From Haplosporangium gracile (Eukaryota > Mortierellomycota > Mortierellomycetes > Mortierellales > Mortierellaceae), in NCBI GenBank assembly GCA_015499985.1, contig JAAAUF010000014.1, forward strand, positions 29,577 through 93,576: DNA of 64,000 nt, in the 5' to 3' direction. The notes under the pieces were generated by a model, which was given only the letters and a program-made list of their open reading frames with translations, made no database searches and had not been told where the DNA came from. A program made the translations under genes and the position numbers. How positions within the stretch are numbered: the stretch's first letter is position 1; every line of letters begins with the position of its first letter. Shown piece by piece: positions 11,293 to 24,547 of the stretch.

Positions 11293-11627
11293 GTTTATGG
11301 TGAGGTGGGGCCATGTTGTGGCCGGTTCGTCCAGAACGATAATGATTAAGGACGTATGTAATGTACTAAGTGTGCGAGTGTTGTGCGGAGAAAAGGAAAA
11401 CAAGCAAGGGTTGGGTTCAGAAGAAAAGAAAGCGTGTGGGCATGCCTTCTGCTGTCTCTCTCTCACTGACAAACAAGTCCAAAAGCCGTCACTATTTCCA
11501 CGTGACTCGATCGATGGAGTCAAAATTCAGGCACAAAACATTGTGTACTTGTGAATAAAATTAGTCGAGCGTATTAAGATGCTAAGTGTATGTGTGAAAT
11601 GTGTGGGATATCTGTCTATCTATCTAT
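11293..11627. other. Spacer between MFS gene and KAT14
   Basis: A short tandem-gene spacer with no separate gene. It should hold the 3' end of the exporter gene and the promoter of KAT14. The part at 11390-11440 is purine-rich on the + strand. Confidence 0.5.
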
Positions 11628-14005
11628 CTACTTGCAAGAGGCTTCCTCCTTCCTGATAGCAGTCTCTCTCATACCAGCGCCGCGCAACTTGACAACGTAG
11701 AACAGCGCCATACAGATGATATTGATAGCCGCCTGAATGATACCATAGTTACCATACCCGATATGATCAACAATAATCTGAGCGATCAACGAAAAGATAC
11801 AAGCCATCACCATTCTCAAAAAGTTAGCCGCCGCAGTCGCAGAAGAGCCCTGGCCCGGGATCGCGTTGACCAGGTAAGCCGCACCAGCAGACATGACCTG
11901 GGCCATACCAAAGTTGTAGATTCCAAAACCGACAATGGGTGCGGCAATCGAGAGGTGCTTCTCGGCACCAAACCCAAAGAGGAGCGATCCAAAAGGGACG
12001 ATGAGGAAACCAGCGACCCACATGCTGAGCGAGAGACGGTCCTCGAGGACGATTTCACCACCGTTCTTGGCTTTGGCGCGCATCAAGGCGAGATCAGAGA
12101 GCTTACCACCCAAGATGGCGCCTAAAATACTTCCAGCACCGGCGCCGAGGTAGGTCAGGCCGACCTGGTCCTCGGCCAGACCGTAGGTGTTTGTGAACAA
12201 AACTGGTGCAAGCGTTTCAACTATAACACGAGTTTGAATAGAAATGAGAGGTTGACGTTAGCTTAAAACAAACCAAGCAAAATGGTTGAAAAAAAAAGAC
12301 TGTAATAAAGTGACGAAGGAGGGAGAGAAAAACTTACTGGAGAACATGAGGGCAAAGATGATGCCAAGTTCGATGGAGGACAAGAGAACAATAGGATGCT
12401 TGAGCAACATGACGGCCTGGAAGGGGTTGAACCCGCCACCAGTACGACGAGTCGTGGACGCGTTTTTCTCATTTCCGCCCTCTACAGGATATTCCTTGAC
12501 CTCCTCCATCTCCTTGAGAAGGTCTCTGTCGGGAGCACGGTAGGTCTCTGGCAGGAGGAAGAACAGCTCGACAATGACAATGACGGCAATGATGGCCATA
12601 AAATGGAAGGTGGACTGCCAACCAAAGGCTTTGGCGAGGATACCACCCAATGGGGGTCCCAAGACTGGACCGAGGAACTGGCCCAAGAACATCAGACCCA
12701 TGGATGTACCTTGTTCCTCAGGAGGCTATAATAAGAGTTAAAAGGGTATGGTGTGATGAGTGCATGCATCTCTTGGTCTTGGTATCTAACTTCCAAAAAA
12801 CACTCCGCTTCATAACAATAATATCCGCTCAAAACACAAGAACACAGTACAAGCACATTACAAAGCAAACAAGAAAAAAAAGAGTACTTACATAGATATC
12901 AGCAACGGTACCAGCACCAAGGATAGAGGCACCACCCGATCCAACAGCCTGGAAGACACGAGCAGCGATAAGTGACCCTGCAGAATTAGCGTATCCACCA
13001 CCCAGGGAGGCGAGGGCAAAGATGAGGGTGAAACTAATGTAGAGGACACGACGAATCTGGAAGGTATCGGAGAGCGTTGAACTGACAAGGGGACTGATGC
13101 CCATGAAGAGGATGAAGAGCGATACCGAGGCATTGATGGCCGTTTGGGATGCGTTCAGGTCCGCAGTGATTTGGACCAGCGAAGGGAACTATTCAGAAAA
13201 ATAGATTTGATATTTTAGAAAGCAGAGAGAGTATATGTGGTTAAAATGATAGCTGTACATGCATTCTTCATTCCTATTTGTTTTCTATGGGCTGCAGCCT
13301 GCAGGTTCATCGTTTTGCCATCTTTTCTGAAATGGGGCACAAATGGGGTAACGAACAATAACATGACAACACACAAACAAAAAAGCGGGCTGGCTAGCCC
13401 AGTTAGCCCGCTCAACCGGGTAAAATCAGACATAGAAATCTTCCGCAGACACAAATGAGTTTATCAGATTCTCAGATGTTTAATCCTTATTCAGAATAAA
13501 CATGGGTGCTTTTTTTTTTTTTTTTTTTGCTTTTTTTTTTTACGAAGCGAAGCGAACTTACATAGATAGTACTGGAGAAGCCTCCAAGAGAACCAGCCTG
13601 CGAGATAACACACAGGATAACAGCCTTCCTGAACCTCGACAACTCCACTCGAGGGTCACCATGGAACTCGGGTCGGATCGACAGGTGCTGCTTCCAAAAC
13701 CCTGGCTTTGATCGTGGGGTCATAGTTGTATTGATTGGTGATGAACCAGAAGTGTTGGCGTTGTTGTTGTTGTTACTCAACCCCTTCAACTCGAAATGCT
13801 CTTTCTCGTTATCGTGGATAGCATCGACAACAGGGTCAACCGCAAGTGTCGCTGTGGGATCGGTATGCAGACTGGTGGTCAGGATCTCAGCCTTAATTTC
13901 ACTGAGACTGCTACTGCTGTTGCGCCTCTTCTCTTCTGGAGATGAAGAGGGCTGAGCAGCCTGGGTGTGAATGGTGTCCGATGAGGACGAAGTGAATGCA
14001 GTCAT
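11628..14005 (-). CDS. MFS drug:H+ antiporter-type exporter (DHA1)
   Basis: Predicted plasma-membrane exporter of the major facilitator superfamily, related to fungal multidrug or polyamine exporters of the QDR/TPO kind. The substrate cannot be read from the sequence. The exons are 13562-14005, 12892-13188, 12338-12725 and 11628-12220, giving 573 aa. A cytosolic, Ser/Asn-rich N-terminus of about 130 residues precedes the first membrane helix. Motif A is LSDTFQIRRVLY (residues about 187-198, with D189, R194 and R195). Motif C, typical of antiporters, is GQFLGPVLGPPLGG at about 262-275. A charged central loop (ETYRAPDRDL onward) separates the two helix bundles, and the C-terminal half has the remaining hydrophobic segments. 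The start is the only Met that opens the frame before helix 1. Confidence 0.88.
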
Positions 14006-14671
14006 GGATTCGAAATGTCGCTTTTCTCTTTTTCCTTCTTGAGGGAATAAATCTCAGTCCAGTCTTGGAATATCAAAAACGGAGGAGGGAAAAGGTACCA
14101 CTGCTTTGGAAGGGGTATCTAAGTGTTTAAAAAGGGAGTTGTAGTGAGGGAGGAGTGGTGCGTACAAGAAAGAAAGAAAGAGAGAGAAGGAGTGAAGAAG
14201 AAGAAGACAAGAAGAATGAAAAAAAGACGCAAAGGGAACAACAAGCGGGATCTGAACACAAAAGTTTCTTCGCAGCTGTCCAACCTCACTGTCCAAGGGG
14301 ATCCTTACTGTTATTTTTTCAAGTCCCGGATCCAACTTGGGGGGTGTAGTCGAGGGGTGTGTTTAATTAAGAGGTAGGTAGCTTAGTCATTTTTTTTGGT
14401 GGCGCTCAGTGGCGTCCATGTCACCATTAACAAGCCTCATTGAATCACTGTGGAGTCTGAAAATATGAGTACATGAGGACTATTACGAGTTTTTATTTTT
14501 AAAGTGGTAGCAAACAACGAAAACAACTTAAGGAAAGAAAAAAATAACAATGACAATGGGAGGGTAGAAGGAAGAAAAGAAAATAAACTGTACAAGACCC
14601 TCGAAGAGAAGAATGAAAAAGAAGAAATCTATTACGAATGAAAAGAAGATGACAATTGCCTTGGTATTATT
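14006..14671. other. Spacer between the NRG1-like gene and the exporter
   Basis: No gene was recognised. A purine-rich tract (about 14160-14240, + strand) lies where the leader of the leftward exporter gene is expected. Confidence 0.5.
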
Positions 14672-17010
14672 TTAACCATAGGTGGTGACAATCTGGGCAA
14701 GATGATCCAATCCAGAGAGCTCAGTCTCTTGTCTTGAATTCGATGACTGCTGCTGCTGCTGGTGCTGCTCCTGCTGGAGAGGATGATGTTGTTGTTGCTT
14801 GTGCTGATGGCTATATGAGTGCGATCCATGGACTGAAGATCGGTTCGAGCCATTGAGTGACAGTGAGGATGCAGACGACAACGAGGTCAGCGACGACTTG
14901 GACGAAATAATAGACGATCTGGCAGTGGTCGATGATCCATCCTCATCCTCCTGGGGTTCGTTCAGGCTGTAGGGATGGAAACGGCCATGGTGATCGTACT
15001 GCTGTTCGCGCTGTTCGCAATGCTCGCGCTGCTGGTACTTTTCCTGCTGCAGGCAGTCCTGGATAGGATCGAAGCGGTACTTGGTTGTAGGCGTCTGAGG
15101 CGTCGACTGAGGGGAGGGTGGCATGGGCACATGGTGGTGGAGGTGGCCTGAGCCCCTTTCAGACACAAGTCTCTCTTGGTTGTGAAGAGAGAGCGGAGGG
15201 AGCTGGTAGCCATTGCTATTAGGACCATGAGCATGGCCAGCATGCGCTTGAGGAGAAGAGGACCGACGTTGGTATTGCTTCTGAGAAGGGTATTGCTGTT
15301 GAGCCCCGGCATACTGGCCATGATGTTGATGGTGGTAAGGACGGTCCTGGTCAAGAGAAGGCGCTACTCCCTCCATCCGCTTGACGTCCTGCGTCATGGG
15401 CGAAGTAGGAGAGGCAAGTGCTGCATCCGATCGATGTGCATAAGGATGTCTTGAGGTGTCCACTGCATACTTGGACGACGAGAGGTGGGAATGAGAGACA
15501 TATGCAGGCTGATGGTGGTAGCTTGAAGGGTGACCTGCATTAGGCGTCAAGGGTGATGGCATAGAACCCTGGGCCGGGGAGGCTTGTCCAGCTTGGCCAT
15601 GTTGCTGGGCCATCGACATTGCTTGGACATTGAAGTGAGGAAGAGGGGTATGATGCTGATGTGTCTGGAGAATACCAGAGTTCTTGTGACGAAGAACGCC
15701 GCCAGGGTTGTGGAACTCAGCCGAGTTGCGGGTACTTGGGTAGTCGACACTGTTACTACGGTCAAAAGGACTGAAGCGGGGTGGGGAGTTTTGGCGGGAC
15801 CCTTGACGAGAAGTGTTCGTCTTGGCAAGGTGCACTGCAGGGCTATGTTCCCGGCTGCTCAAAACTTCTTGTGAGTGGTTGGCGGCAAGGCCGAGTGCGT
15901 AGTAATCGTGCTTCTTAGGCATACCGCGACGAGACTTTGCAGAGATGTGTGTTCGGTAGTGTTGCATCATGTTGTCCTGTCTTGAGAACTTGCTTGGACA
16001 GCCGGGCATGAGGCAGGAGAAGTTGCGCTCGCCGGTATGGATACGGTTATGGCGCGCAAGATGGCCACTATATATTCACGAGGGGGCGAGGGGGTGTGAA
16101 AAATGACCATTGGTTAGACAAATGAACTTTTTAGTATAAAGCTTAGCACCCATGAAGGACCCCTAACAAAGGAGTCTAAAACAGACTTGTAGGATGTTTA
16201 CCTTGTGGTGAAGCACTTGTTGCAGCCGGGATAAGTGCAGGAGTACTTGCGCTTAACGACGCCTGCGAGACCTGTGTCGCTGGCTGGGTCTGACATTCGT
16301 CGACCTGACGACGGATCCTCAGAGGTATCATCTTCCGAGTACGATCGCGTGAAAAACGGGTATGTTGCTGTCGCGGGCCCTGCTGACGATGAAATGGTGG
16401 GCGACAATTTTGAACTCCCGCTGAGACTCCGGCTGCGTTGGGAGCCAGGAGTCAGAGTCTTGGATTCAGAGGAGGAGGAGGCCAGGGAGGATTGCGAGGC
16501 GGCGAGCTTTTCGGCCGAATAGATAGGGGTTGATGCGTTGGTGAGGGAGGACGACCGGGCGGCCTCGTTGGGAGCGTTTTGGGGGCGCTGTCTGTGTGAT
16601 GGCTTTTGTTGTTGGTTGTGATTGTGGAGAAGGTTATGGTCGTGGGCAGATGCTGAATAGCTGTGCTCGTCGTTGTTGTTGTGTGGATAAGAGGTGATGT
16701 CCCGAGGACTATTTGAGAGGAAGGGCGACTGTGGGACAGAGGAACGGCCTGAAGAAGGTCCAAGCTCAGTAGAGCTATCGTTTAGAATGCTGACTTTGGT
16801 TCCCGTTGCGTTGGTGATGGAGAGGCCGGCCATTCGTTTTGACTGCTGGTGCATGGCCATGTCGACATCCACTCCGTCCAAGTTAGAGAAGGAAGGTTGA
16901 CTTGGAGACTGAGGTTGGGAGCTGACACGTGCTGGACGGTGGACGTGGTTGTGAAAGGTGTGTGCGGGTGAAGGCGAGGATAGGGCAGGCAGTGTTGATG
17001 CTGTGGACAT
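14672..17010 (-). CDS. NRG1-like C2H2 zinc-finger repressor
   Basis: Predicted nuclear DNA-binding regulator. The exons are 16202-17010 and 14672-16067, giving 734 aa; the intron falls inside finger 1. Two adjacent C2H2 fingers lie near the centre: C258, C263, H276, H280, and C288, C293, H306, H310, joined by a TGER linker. The recognition segments TTRSGHLARHNRIH and SRQDNMMQHYRTH closely resemble those of yeast and Candida Nrg1/Nrg2 (glucose-repressed and filamentation genes), more than those of Mig1 or Msn2. The flanks are low-complexity: Ser/Asn/His-rich before the fingers, and Gln/His/Ser/Pro-rich after, with poly-Gln near the C-terminus. The upstream side faces about 17 kb without recognised genes. 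The NRG1 assignment rests on the fingers only. The symbol is left empty because one-to-one orthology is not shown. Confidence 0.8.
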
Positions 17011-17454
17011 GACTGTGTTCTATGGTGGAGAAGGCTTTTGTATAGTCGATGGAAAAAGGAAGGGAGAAAAAAAAAGAAGGGTCCTAGTTGTGAAAGGAGC
17101 TGTGCGTTTGCTGTGCTTTTTGGGTATAGGGGGAGGAAGGGAAAAGGAACAAGGAAAGGAGAGCGAGGGAAAATACAAAAACAAATAGCAAAGGAGGTAA
17201 GAAAGGGACGGATATGGTTGTCGTTGTCTGTGTGTTGTTGAAGAAAGAAAAGGAGTGAGTGAGAGAGAAGCAGCAACAGAAAAGGGTCCTTCTTGCTTCA
17301 GGGCAGGGCAAGGCAGAAGAGAAAGAAGGTAGAAGTCAGAGAGAAGGAAAAGGGCAGGCAAGACAGCGAAAAGGATGATGAAAAATGGTCGTTAAAGAAA
17401 GGAGAGAAAGTGAAAGTATGAGAATTCACTGCAATAGCGAAGAAGGATGAGGCC

Positions 17455-17630
17455 GGAAAGGAAAGAAAAAAAAAGGGAGACGACGAGAAAAGAGAAGGAA
17501 GGAGACGTGAGGAAGAGCGAAGAAGAGAAGAAGAAAGAAAGGAAAGAAGGAAGGAAAAGAGAAGAGAAGAAAAGAGGAGGAGAGAAGGAAGAGAGGAAAA
17601 AAGGAAGAAAGTAAAAGAGAAGAAGGAACC
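17455..17630. repeat. Polypurine tract upstream of the NRG1-like gene
   Basis: About 175 bp almost entirely of A and G on the + strand, built from GGAA, GAAA and GAGA steps without a fixed unit. On the gene strand it is C/T-rich, like other leaders in the window. Its length makes triplex (H-DNA) formation conceivable. Confidence 0.7.
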
Positions 17631-18090
17631 ATGGTTAGTTAAGTCTCTTTTTTTTACATTGTCGTTATTTAAACATTTTAATCGACGATGGCAAAGAGTA
17701 GACGAGAAGAGAGACAACGACTGAATGACTGAATGACTGAAAATCCAAAACACACTATTCTATGCCCGGTCAGTAGTCAACATAAACACTTCCTGCAAGC
17801 AAGCAAACAAACAAACACTCATCGAACACATTCACACGCAAATACAAAAAGATACAACACAGACATGCGGAGAATGAACATTGCTTGTTGGAGAAGAACA
17901 AGGAGGACAAGGAAAGAAATAACAGAGGAAAGGAAAAATTATAAAGGAATCGATAGTACACAGCACAAAGTCACAGCATCCCTGCGTTGGGGAGGTGGGG
18001 GAAGTGGATGGTGGTCATTTCTTTCTGTCACCCATTCATCTTTTTTAACATCGATAGACAATCGACACCGACATCGACCGACCAAATTAG

Positions 18091-18120
18091 GTCCGAGAGA
18101 GAGAGAGAGAGAGAGAGAGC
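18091..18120. repeat. (GA)n microsatellite
   Basis: A GA dinucleotide run in the gene-poor region. Confidence 0.9.
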
Positions 18121-19190
18121 AAGAGTGAATAAATGAAAAAGAAAGAGAGCAAAAAAAAATCATATCCCATTGACATATGCGAGAGGAGAAATAGTGAACC
18201 AGAGGAAGGGGAAAAAAGATGAAGAAAAAAAAAAAGAGCTGTTTTAAGCCAGTGCGGCACACCAGCACAAGAAAAAGAAAAATGATGAGCACCCTAAAAA
18301 CGCACACAAATGAGATAAAAGGGAGGAAGGGATGGAGGAAGGCGAAGAGATAAAGAGAGGGCCGTTCCCTCTCTGTCGAAATGCTGAATGTCGATCTCGG
18401 AAGTGGAGAATAAAAAACCAAAAACAACAGGGTATCATGCACACACACATTCACATAGACACACAGAAATAATCAGCTCACTCGATGTATAAAAAACAGG
18501 GTTTTACCCTCTCGCTTCTTTATCGTCTTTTGTCCACTTTTACGATAGTTGGTTCCAACGGAGCAGGGCAAAAGAAGCAAAGACAACCAACGGGAAGCAG
18601 TAAAGCCGTTGTATACTAGCTCTTGAGTATGTATGTGTGGTTTGTAGTAAATGACGACTACAACCAAGGCCGATATCGATGAGAAAAGAATAAGAAGTGG
18701 GATAAAAGAGATTGAAGCGGTTGTGTGCTGAGAGTTGCAGTTATAACAAGCAATCTTCATCATCACTCCTTATTTGTTTCCTCTTTTCAACTTTTGCGCA
18801 CTGCCTCTTTTTCATTTTATCCATCTCTGTCTCTCTGTCCGTCATCGTATTTTAATTGCGAAAGACCCCTGTGTCGTGCTGTCTCTCATGAATAAAGAAA
18901 AAGATCCGCACCATCATAATGTAAAAAAACAAAAGAAAATGTTAAACTCGTTCAGGGGATGAAAATGGCTGGCCAAAAGTTAAGTTAACATAAAAAATAA
19001 AAAAAATAAAAAAGGTTCTTGCTGTTCAGGGCAAAGTTGTTCAATAATTGGGTTGAGGTTAAAAAGGGTTTAAAGGGCGACTGAATTGAACCAAGTAATT
19101 AATTAGCAAAAACAAGTGTGCGAACTGTGTGAAAATAACAATCGTGAAAATGAACAGAGGAAGATGACAGTGTGTGAAAGGGAGGACAGA

Positions 19191-19248
19191 ACCGGTTGGT
19201 TGGCTAGTTGGCTTGTTGGCTGGTGGTTGGTTAGTTGGTTGGTTGGCT
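19191..19248. repeat. TTGG-rich repeat
   Basis: Imperfect TTGG/TTGGC units. They resemble the TTGG clusters next to the RIB3 start. Confidence 0.8.
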
Positions 19249-19809
19249 CTTTCACGACGTTGATATACCAGCTCGGGAACAAAAGAAGAAACAGAGTTAT
19301 TTCGATCTTTCCAGCGGACACGAAGGAGGTGGCAGTTAAATTGAAGATGAAAGGGAAAGTAGAGTAGGAAGGGCACAAAATGTGTAATGAGAAGGGACAT
19401 AGGCCCTTGCGGAGGATGATGATATTCCGCATTTCTGGGGTTACGATTGAACTACAAACAACAACCAAGGGCGCGTCGGATTTGAACACTCAAATAAGAG
19501 GGAGGTGTCCTTTACGTTTTCAGTTGTTGTGCGTTTCCAGATGGCGAGTGAAGTGCAATTGTCGTTAAGGACGGGTGGACAGTTGAAAAAGAAAATAGAA
19601 AAAAAGGAGGGAAAAGAAGAAAAAGGGAGTAAAGGAAGAGGAGGGAGAGGTAGAATGCAGGAGGTTTTAAAAACCAGGAGAGGAAGAAAGAGAGAAACAG
19701 AAAAAAAGGGAACTGAGAAAAAAAGGACGCGAAAAGATAGTGCCTCCGCGTGTATATATACTGAAAGAACGATGCCCCATAACCCGACGAATTGGTACCC
19801 ATAGGAGGG

Positions 19810-19841
<32 letters not shown>
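19810..19841. repeat. (ATC)n microsatellite
   Basis: About ten uninterrupted ATC units in the gene-poor region. Confidence 0.9.
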
Positions 19842-21282
19842 TATCGGTGTTCCCTTTTTTTCTCTTGCGTGTGTGTGCCATTGACATTGTGTCAAGTGTA
19901 CATCTGCATTTCGACCTTACATATTATGTTGAGGAACAACAAGGATGCTGGTGTAAATCGGGATCGTGATAAGGATGTGTCGTGTGAGGGACAAACAAGG
20001 AACGGATTTTGTTGTTGTTGTTTGTATGCGTGTATGTTGTATCTAGGGAGAAAGGGAAGCAGGAAGGTGGTCTTACAAGTACACAAGGACTTTTTTTCTT
20101 ATTTGTTTGTTGAGGGATGGGGTGAGTGGATGATGAAGAGAAAAAGGATGAGGAGGATATGGAATAGGAGGGTACCGGCGGACGGAAAAAAAATGCTGAA
20201 TTGCTGAATTAAAAAGGATTGTTGTCGAAAGGGGGAAGGAAAGGATGTCGAGTAATTGTGTGTGATGCTGAGCTGCAATGGTTAGGGAAAGGAAGAAAAG
20301 GATAGAGAGGAGGAAGATGAAGACGAAGGAAAGCGAAGTAAAGAAGACGAAGAAGAGGCAAAGATGTAACTAGCGAAGAAAAGAGGAAGAAGTAGAAAAC
20401 AAAAAAAAGGGAGAGGAGTAGGAGGAGGAGAAGGGTTCTTTTTATTTTGCTTTTCTGCACAGGCGGAATGAAAGAGAAATGCGAGTGGGATAGAGTGGAG
20501 AAGTGAGAGTCTAAGAGAGAGAGATAGGGAGGCAGAAGGCGAGAGAAATAGAGAGCCAAGGACGAACCATGTCTGTCTGTTCCTCCCTTGTCGCCTGTGT
20601 GTGTGTGTATATATTATGGTCGGTCAAGAATGCTCAATTGAATACTCACATAAGACTTGTGCATTCACCAAAGGACTTTTGTATTCAATTTTTATTTTTT
20701 TTAAAAATATTTACCTCGTAATTGAATTCACCCTGCGATCAATTATGAGTTCCACTTCTCTGCTGTTGCTGCTCCTACAGGTTGCAGGTACTTGGTACTT
20801 AAGTAGGGTTCACAAAAGGGTACTTGCAAGTCGATGGTTTGACATCCACATCAGTGCTCTTGCTCAGTCCGATTGACTACAGTCACTCGCCATCATCATC
20901 ATCACCATCATCGTCATAATCTATTCTAATATATATTCTATTAACAGTTAGCAACCACAACCCACACAACATATAGCCTTCGTTCACTCATTGCACCAGC
21001 AGTAAAGCAGGAACAACAGGAAACAGAACACTAGGCTGGGATTTACTCACTCACCCACAAACACTTTTTCTCTCTCACACACACTCTCTCTTTCTGTCCG
21101 TCCTTTCTCTGTCGTCTCTCTCGACCATCTTTTTTAAAACGTGGGTTTCGCGAAATAAATAAAAAGAAAGGATTTGCCCCTCTTTCATTCAAAAAGACGT
21201 GTAACCATGGTGAGCATTTGAGTTGTTGTGTTATTACTCCTCCTCTCCTCTTCTTTCTTTCTTGTGGTGTTGTTGATGAGCC

Positions 21283-21307
21283 AAAAAAAAAAAAAAAAAA
21301 AAAAAAA
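21283..21307. repeat. Poly-A run of 25
   Basis: A homopolymer of 25 A on the + strand, with no sign of an adjacent retroposed gene. Confidence 0.9.
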
Positions 21308-21422
21308 GTAGGGCTGTAGCATCCAGCATGGAAACGCAAACAACAACAGCAACGGCAACAAGAACATCAATGAACTCAGTCATTTTCTATTGCAACCTTC
21401 ACTGTTCATTTTCGCCACTTTA

Positions 21423-21460
<38 letters not shown>
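21423..21460. repeat. (CT)n followed by (CA)n
   Basis: A compound dinucleotide microsatellite: CT units pass directly into CA units. Confidence 0.9.
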
Positions 21461-23067
21461 AACACTCTACTTGCCAGATAGACTGCTCTTCATCTTTCCA
21501 TTCCTTGGATTGGATGGTAGGATGGTGCTCAAACAAACACACAGTTCGCGCCATAGCTAGAATGTGTGCTCTTTCTTCTTCCCTCTGTTTCCTGTTTCCC
21601 TCTCACGCATTTTGCCTCGCCTCCTCACTCTCAAATCCGATAATGAAAATGGTCTGAACCCAAACAAAAAAAAAAAAAGCAACGGCCTTCAACTCTTACC
21701 ACACGCACGCAGACAGCTACACTTCTTTGTTCTACTCCTGCTATCAATGAGACTACAAGAATGAGTTTAGAAGAGAGTAAGAGAGGAAGAGACAGAGGAG
21801 AAGAAAAATAGGCCTGATCAAAAGTAACACTAACTGCTTTTAAAAACCACCTCGCTGCATACCCTTTTTCTTTTTTCCCTTTTATCCTTGCTAACCGTCC
21901 CGCCAACACGGTGAGGCGACTCTCACGACTGCGGACCCGCCTGCGACTAGTGCACACCACCACCATGAATTTTATTCACATTACCCCAGATTGGTATTAT
22001 GCAAGAACAAGAAGAGAGAATTAAACCCTACCTTACGAATTGCCACAAATAGCAGCAGCAGGAGGAGTAGCAGGAGGAGTAGCAGGAGCACCACATTTGA
22101 GGAAGAGCAAATACGCAACCATCCCAACAAACAAATAAAAAAAGCCTCGTTATCCCAATGCCTTTACCTCGCTTTTCTCGCTTGCACTTCCAAGGCATTG
22201 ATTCTGGACCATATTGGCAGGATGCACACACACGCGCAGATACGCGCATTGGTTGAATTATTGGTCCGAGGTACAAAATCCTTTTTTCGCTATTGTACGT
22301 ACTCAGGGCCTGTCAGAATACAGCAACAAACAAGAAAGAAAAGGAAAGAATCCGATATCTCGGGGTCAACTGGGTCTTCCATCCTATTCCGGTGTATACT
22401 AGCAAGGGATCGATGATCCTTCCGCTTTATCTCTATATTTCTATTATTTTTTTTCGACCCCTTTGATCTCTCCTCGTCTCCTCGTCCTGGTCCCTTGGCG
22501 TTGGAATCTCTTGCGCGAGAAGGGACATATTATATTTCCCCGCAATTTTGTTTTGACGACGGTATTTATTCGAAAATCCAGTAAAGAAAGTCGGTTCATG
22601 AACGACATTTTTTTTCTCTTGTTTGTTCGCAGGGAATGTTTATCTGATCGACAAAAAAAAAAATATTAAAAATTGTGTGTGTGGAGTATATTCATTTGGA
22701 TGGCCGATTGCTGAACTTGAAGAAAGCCAGGGAAGAACCAGAAGGAAGAGTAAGGCTTGATGAGAAGAGTCGAAAATAAAAGATATTGCATAAAGACCTG
22801 CATGCACCCTTTCTATCCTCTCTTTCCTTACACAGATACAGGCGTAAACGCCTTGTCTGGCTGGCTTGAGTGTACGACTATTTACCCTAGCCCAATTTAT
22901 GTCTCTCTTGGCTTTGTGGTCTCTCCAACCATACCGCCATCGTTTAGTCATCGCCCTCCATGAACAAGAAGATGACGCCCAAAGAACCTTGTTTTTTTTC
23001 TTATGTGAAAAAAGGGCTTTCCAATTCCAAGGAGGCAAGTAAGGGAAGATAAAAAAAAATGGCCAAG

Positions 23068-23103
23068 GGCGTAGGTAGGGCAAAAGGCGTAGGTAGGGCA
23101 AAG
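23068..23103. repeat. 18-bp tandem duplication
   Basis: Two adjacent copies of GGCGTAGGTAGGGCAAA plus one base (A in the first copy, G in the second). Confidence 0.9.
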
Positions 23104-24486
23104 AGCTAAATGGCAGGGTCGAAACTATAAAAGATTGGATTATAGTCATTGTCCAAAGCGTACTTCTTGTTCACATCAGTTGGTCTCTTCCGTTCTTTTT
23201 CATCTCTATTCAAGATCCACCTCCAAAGACATAAAACGAATAAACCGTCACCCATGGTAGACACAGAGAAAAAAGAGTTGCAAAACAACGAGTGCACCTC
23301 CTCCTTGTTACTTGTGATGAAGATGAAAATCTCCGCGGGGCGCCATACAATACGGCGACTCTCCTTCCTTTCCATCTGTCCACTCAATGAGTGGTTCCAT
23401 GAAGTGGCATCAAGTTCTTTCAGTTTTCAGGATCACCAAACTCTCCTCGTATTTGACTTTTTATCCTTCTTACTCTTTTCATGATTTCCCTGTTGGCCTG
23501 TAGTTTCTCCGACGGACAATCGGCGGATCGCTTTTTTTTTTTTTTTTTTAATTTTCTCATTTTTTGTCTTTTTCAAATGAGGATCTGTGCTTCTCTTTTC
23601 CCCGGCAATTGGCGAGAAAAAATAGCCATGAGGACATGATGGAGAGCAAAGGGCTATTTCCAAGGAATGAGTGAAAAGAGCAGTACGATGATTAACATAG
23701 AACCACAGCTCTCTTTCTACCTACACACGCACCCTAGTTTTCCTATATTTTCTTGCTTATCCTGCCTATCTTAGCATACCTTTTGGTGCTAGTCAGTATG
23801 GGGAAGGGGAAAAGTATCCGGAAAGGGAAAATAAAAACAAACAATGATGATGCTGGAGTATCTCCAGTCTCAACGATTATTATAGTTCCAGGATCCGGCG
23901 CTAAGAGCACATCATACCCTCATTAGCATTCAGATCCAGCTAGGCAATTGTGTCTCACTCTTTGTTCAAATGGGATAGATGCATTGTCTACGATCGCCCT
24001 TCGCTTCGTTTTCCTTTCTCCGAAGGCAATCTGCCTCTGCCGGGCTAACGAAATAGAGATATGGATCGCTCTGTGAAAGGATAAGGGAGAGAGGGGGGAG
24101 GAAAACCCTTGATACTTTTTCCCAATCCGATGGGTCGACAAACGGCGTCCTTGGTCTTCTCGTTTTCCCAGTGCGTTCTTCCCAGAAGAACAACCCCGCT
24201 CTTTCTATATTTTTCCTTTTCTGACTTTCTCCGCGAATAAACAAGTGACAATCCAACGAGGGATTTTTTTATATTGGATTTTATCATTCACATACACGTC
24301 TTCATGTCATGTAACGTTCAATAGAGGCATTACTGGGCCAAGAAAAGCGCAGTATGTTTTTTCATGAACCCCACTCTTTCTTCTGTCCTTCCTCGTCAGT
24401 CATATTTCGTGAGTACAAGATGTATCGACACAATACAAGAGAGGCGAGAGTGTGCAACGATGTGAGCTTTATCTCTTCGCTGTAGC

Positions 24487-24504
24487 ATCAACAACAGCAA
24501 CAGC

Positions 24505-24547
<43 letters not shown>
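24487..24547. repeat. (ACA)n microsatellite, about 60 bp
   Basis: A long CAA/ACA run with a few CAG units at its left end. It is open in all frames (poly-Q, N or T on one strand; poly-V, L or C on the other) but lies in no credible gene. Confidence 0.9.

Noticed and set aside
21283..21307. Poly-A run as the tail of a retroelement
   Set aside because: No reverse transcriptase fragment, no target-site duplication and no retroposed coding sequence is seen beside it. Homopolymers are common in this window.
22640..23149. 169-codon open frame in the desert (minus strand)
   Set aside because: Aromatic, low-complexity start, no recognisable domain, and no adjoining exons in phase. Long frames of this kind arise easily in skewed sequence.
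24487..24547. ACA repeat as a poly-Q/poly-T coding tract
   Set aside because: All frames through it are short and have no gene-like flanks, so it is treated as a microsatellite.
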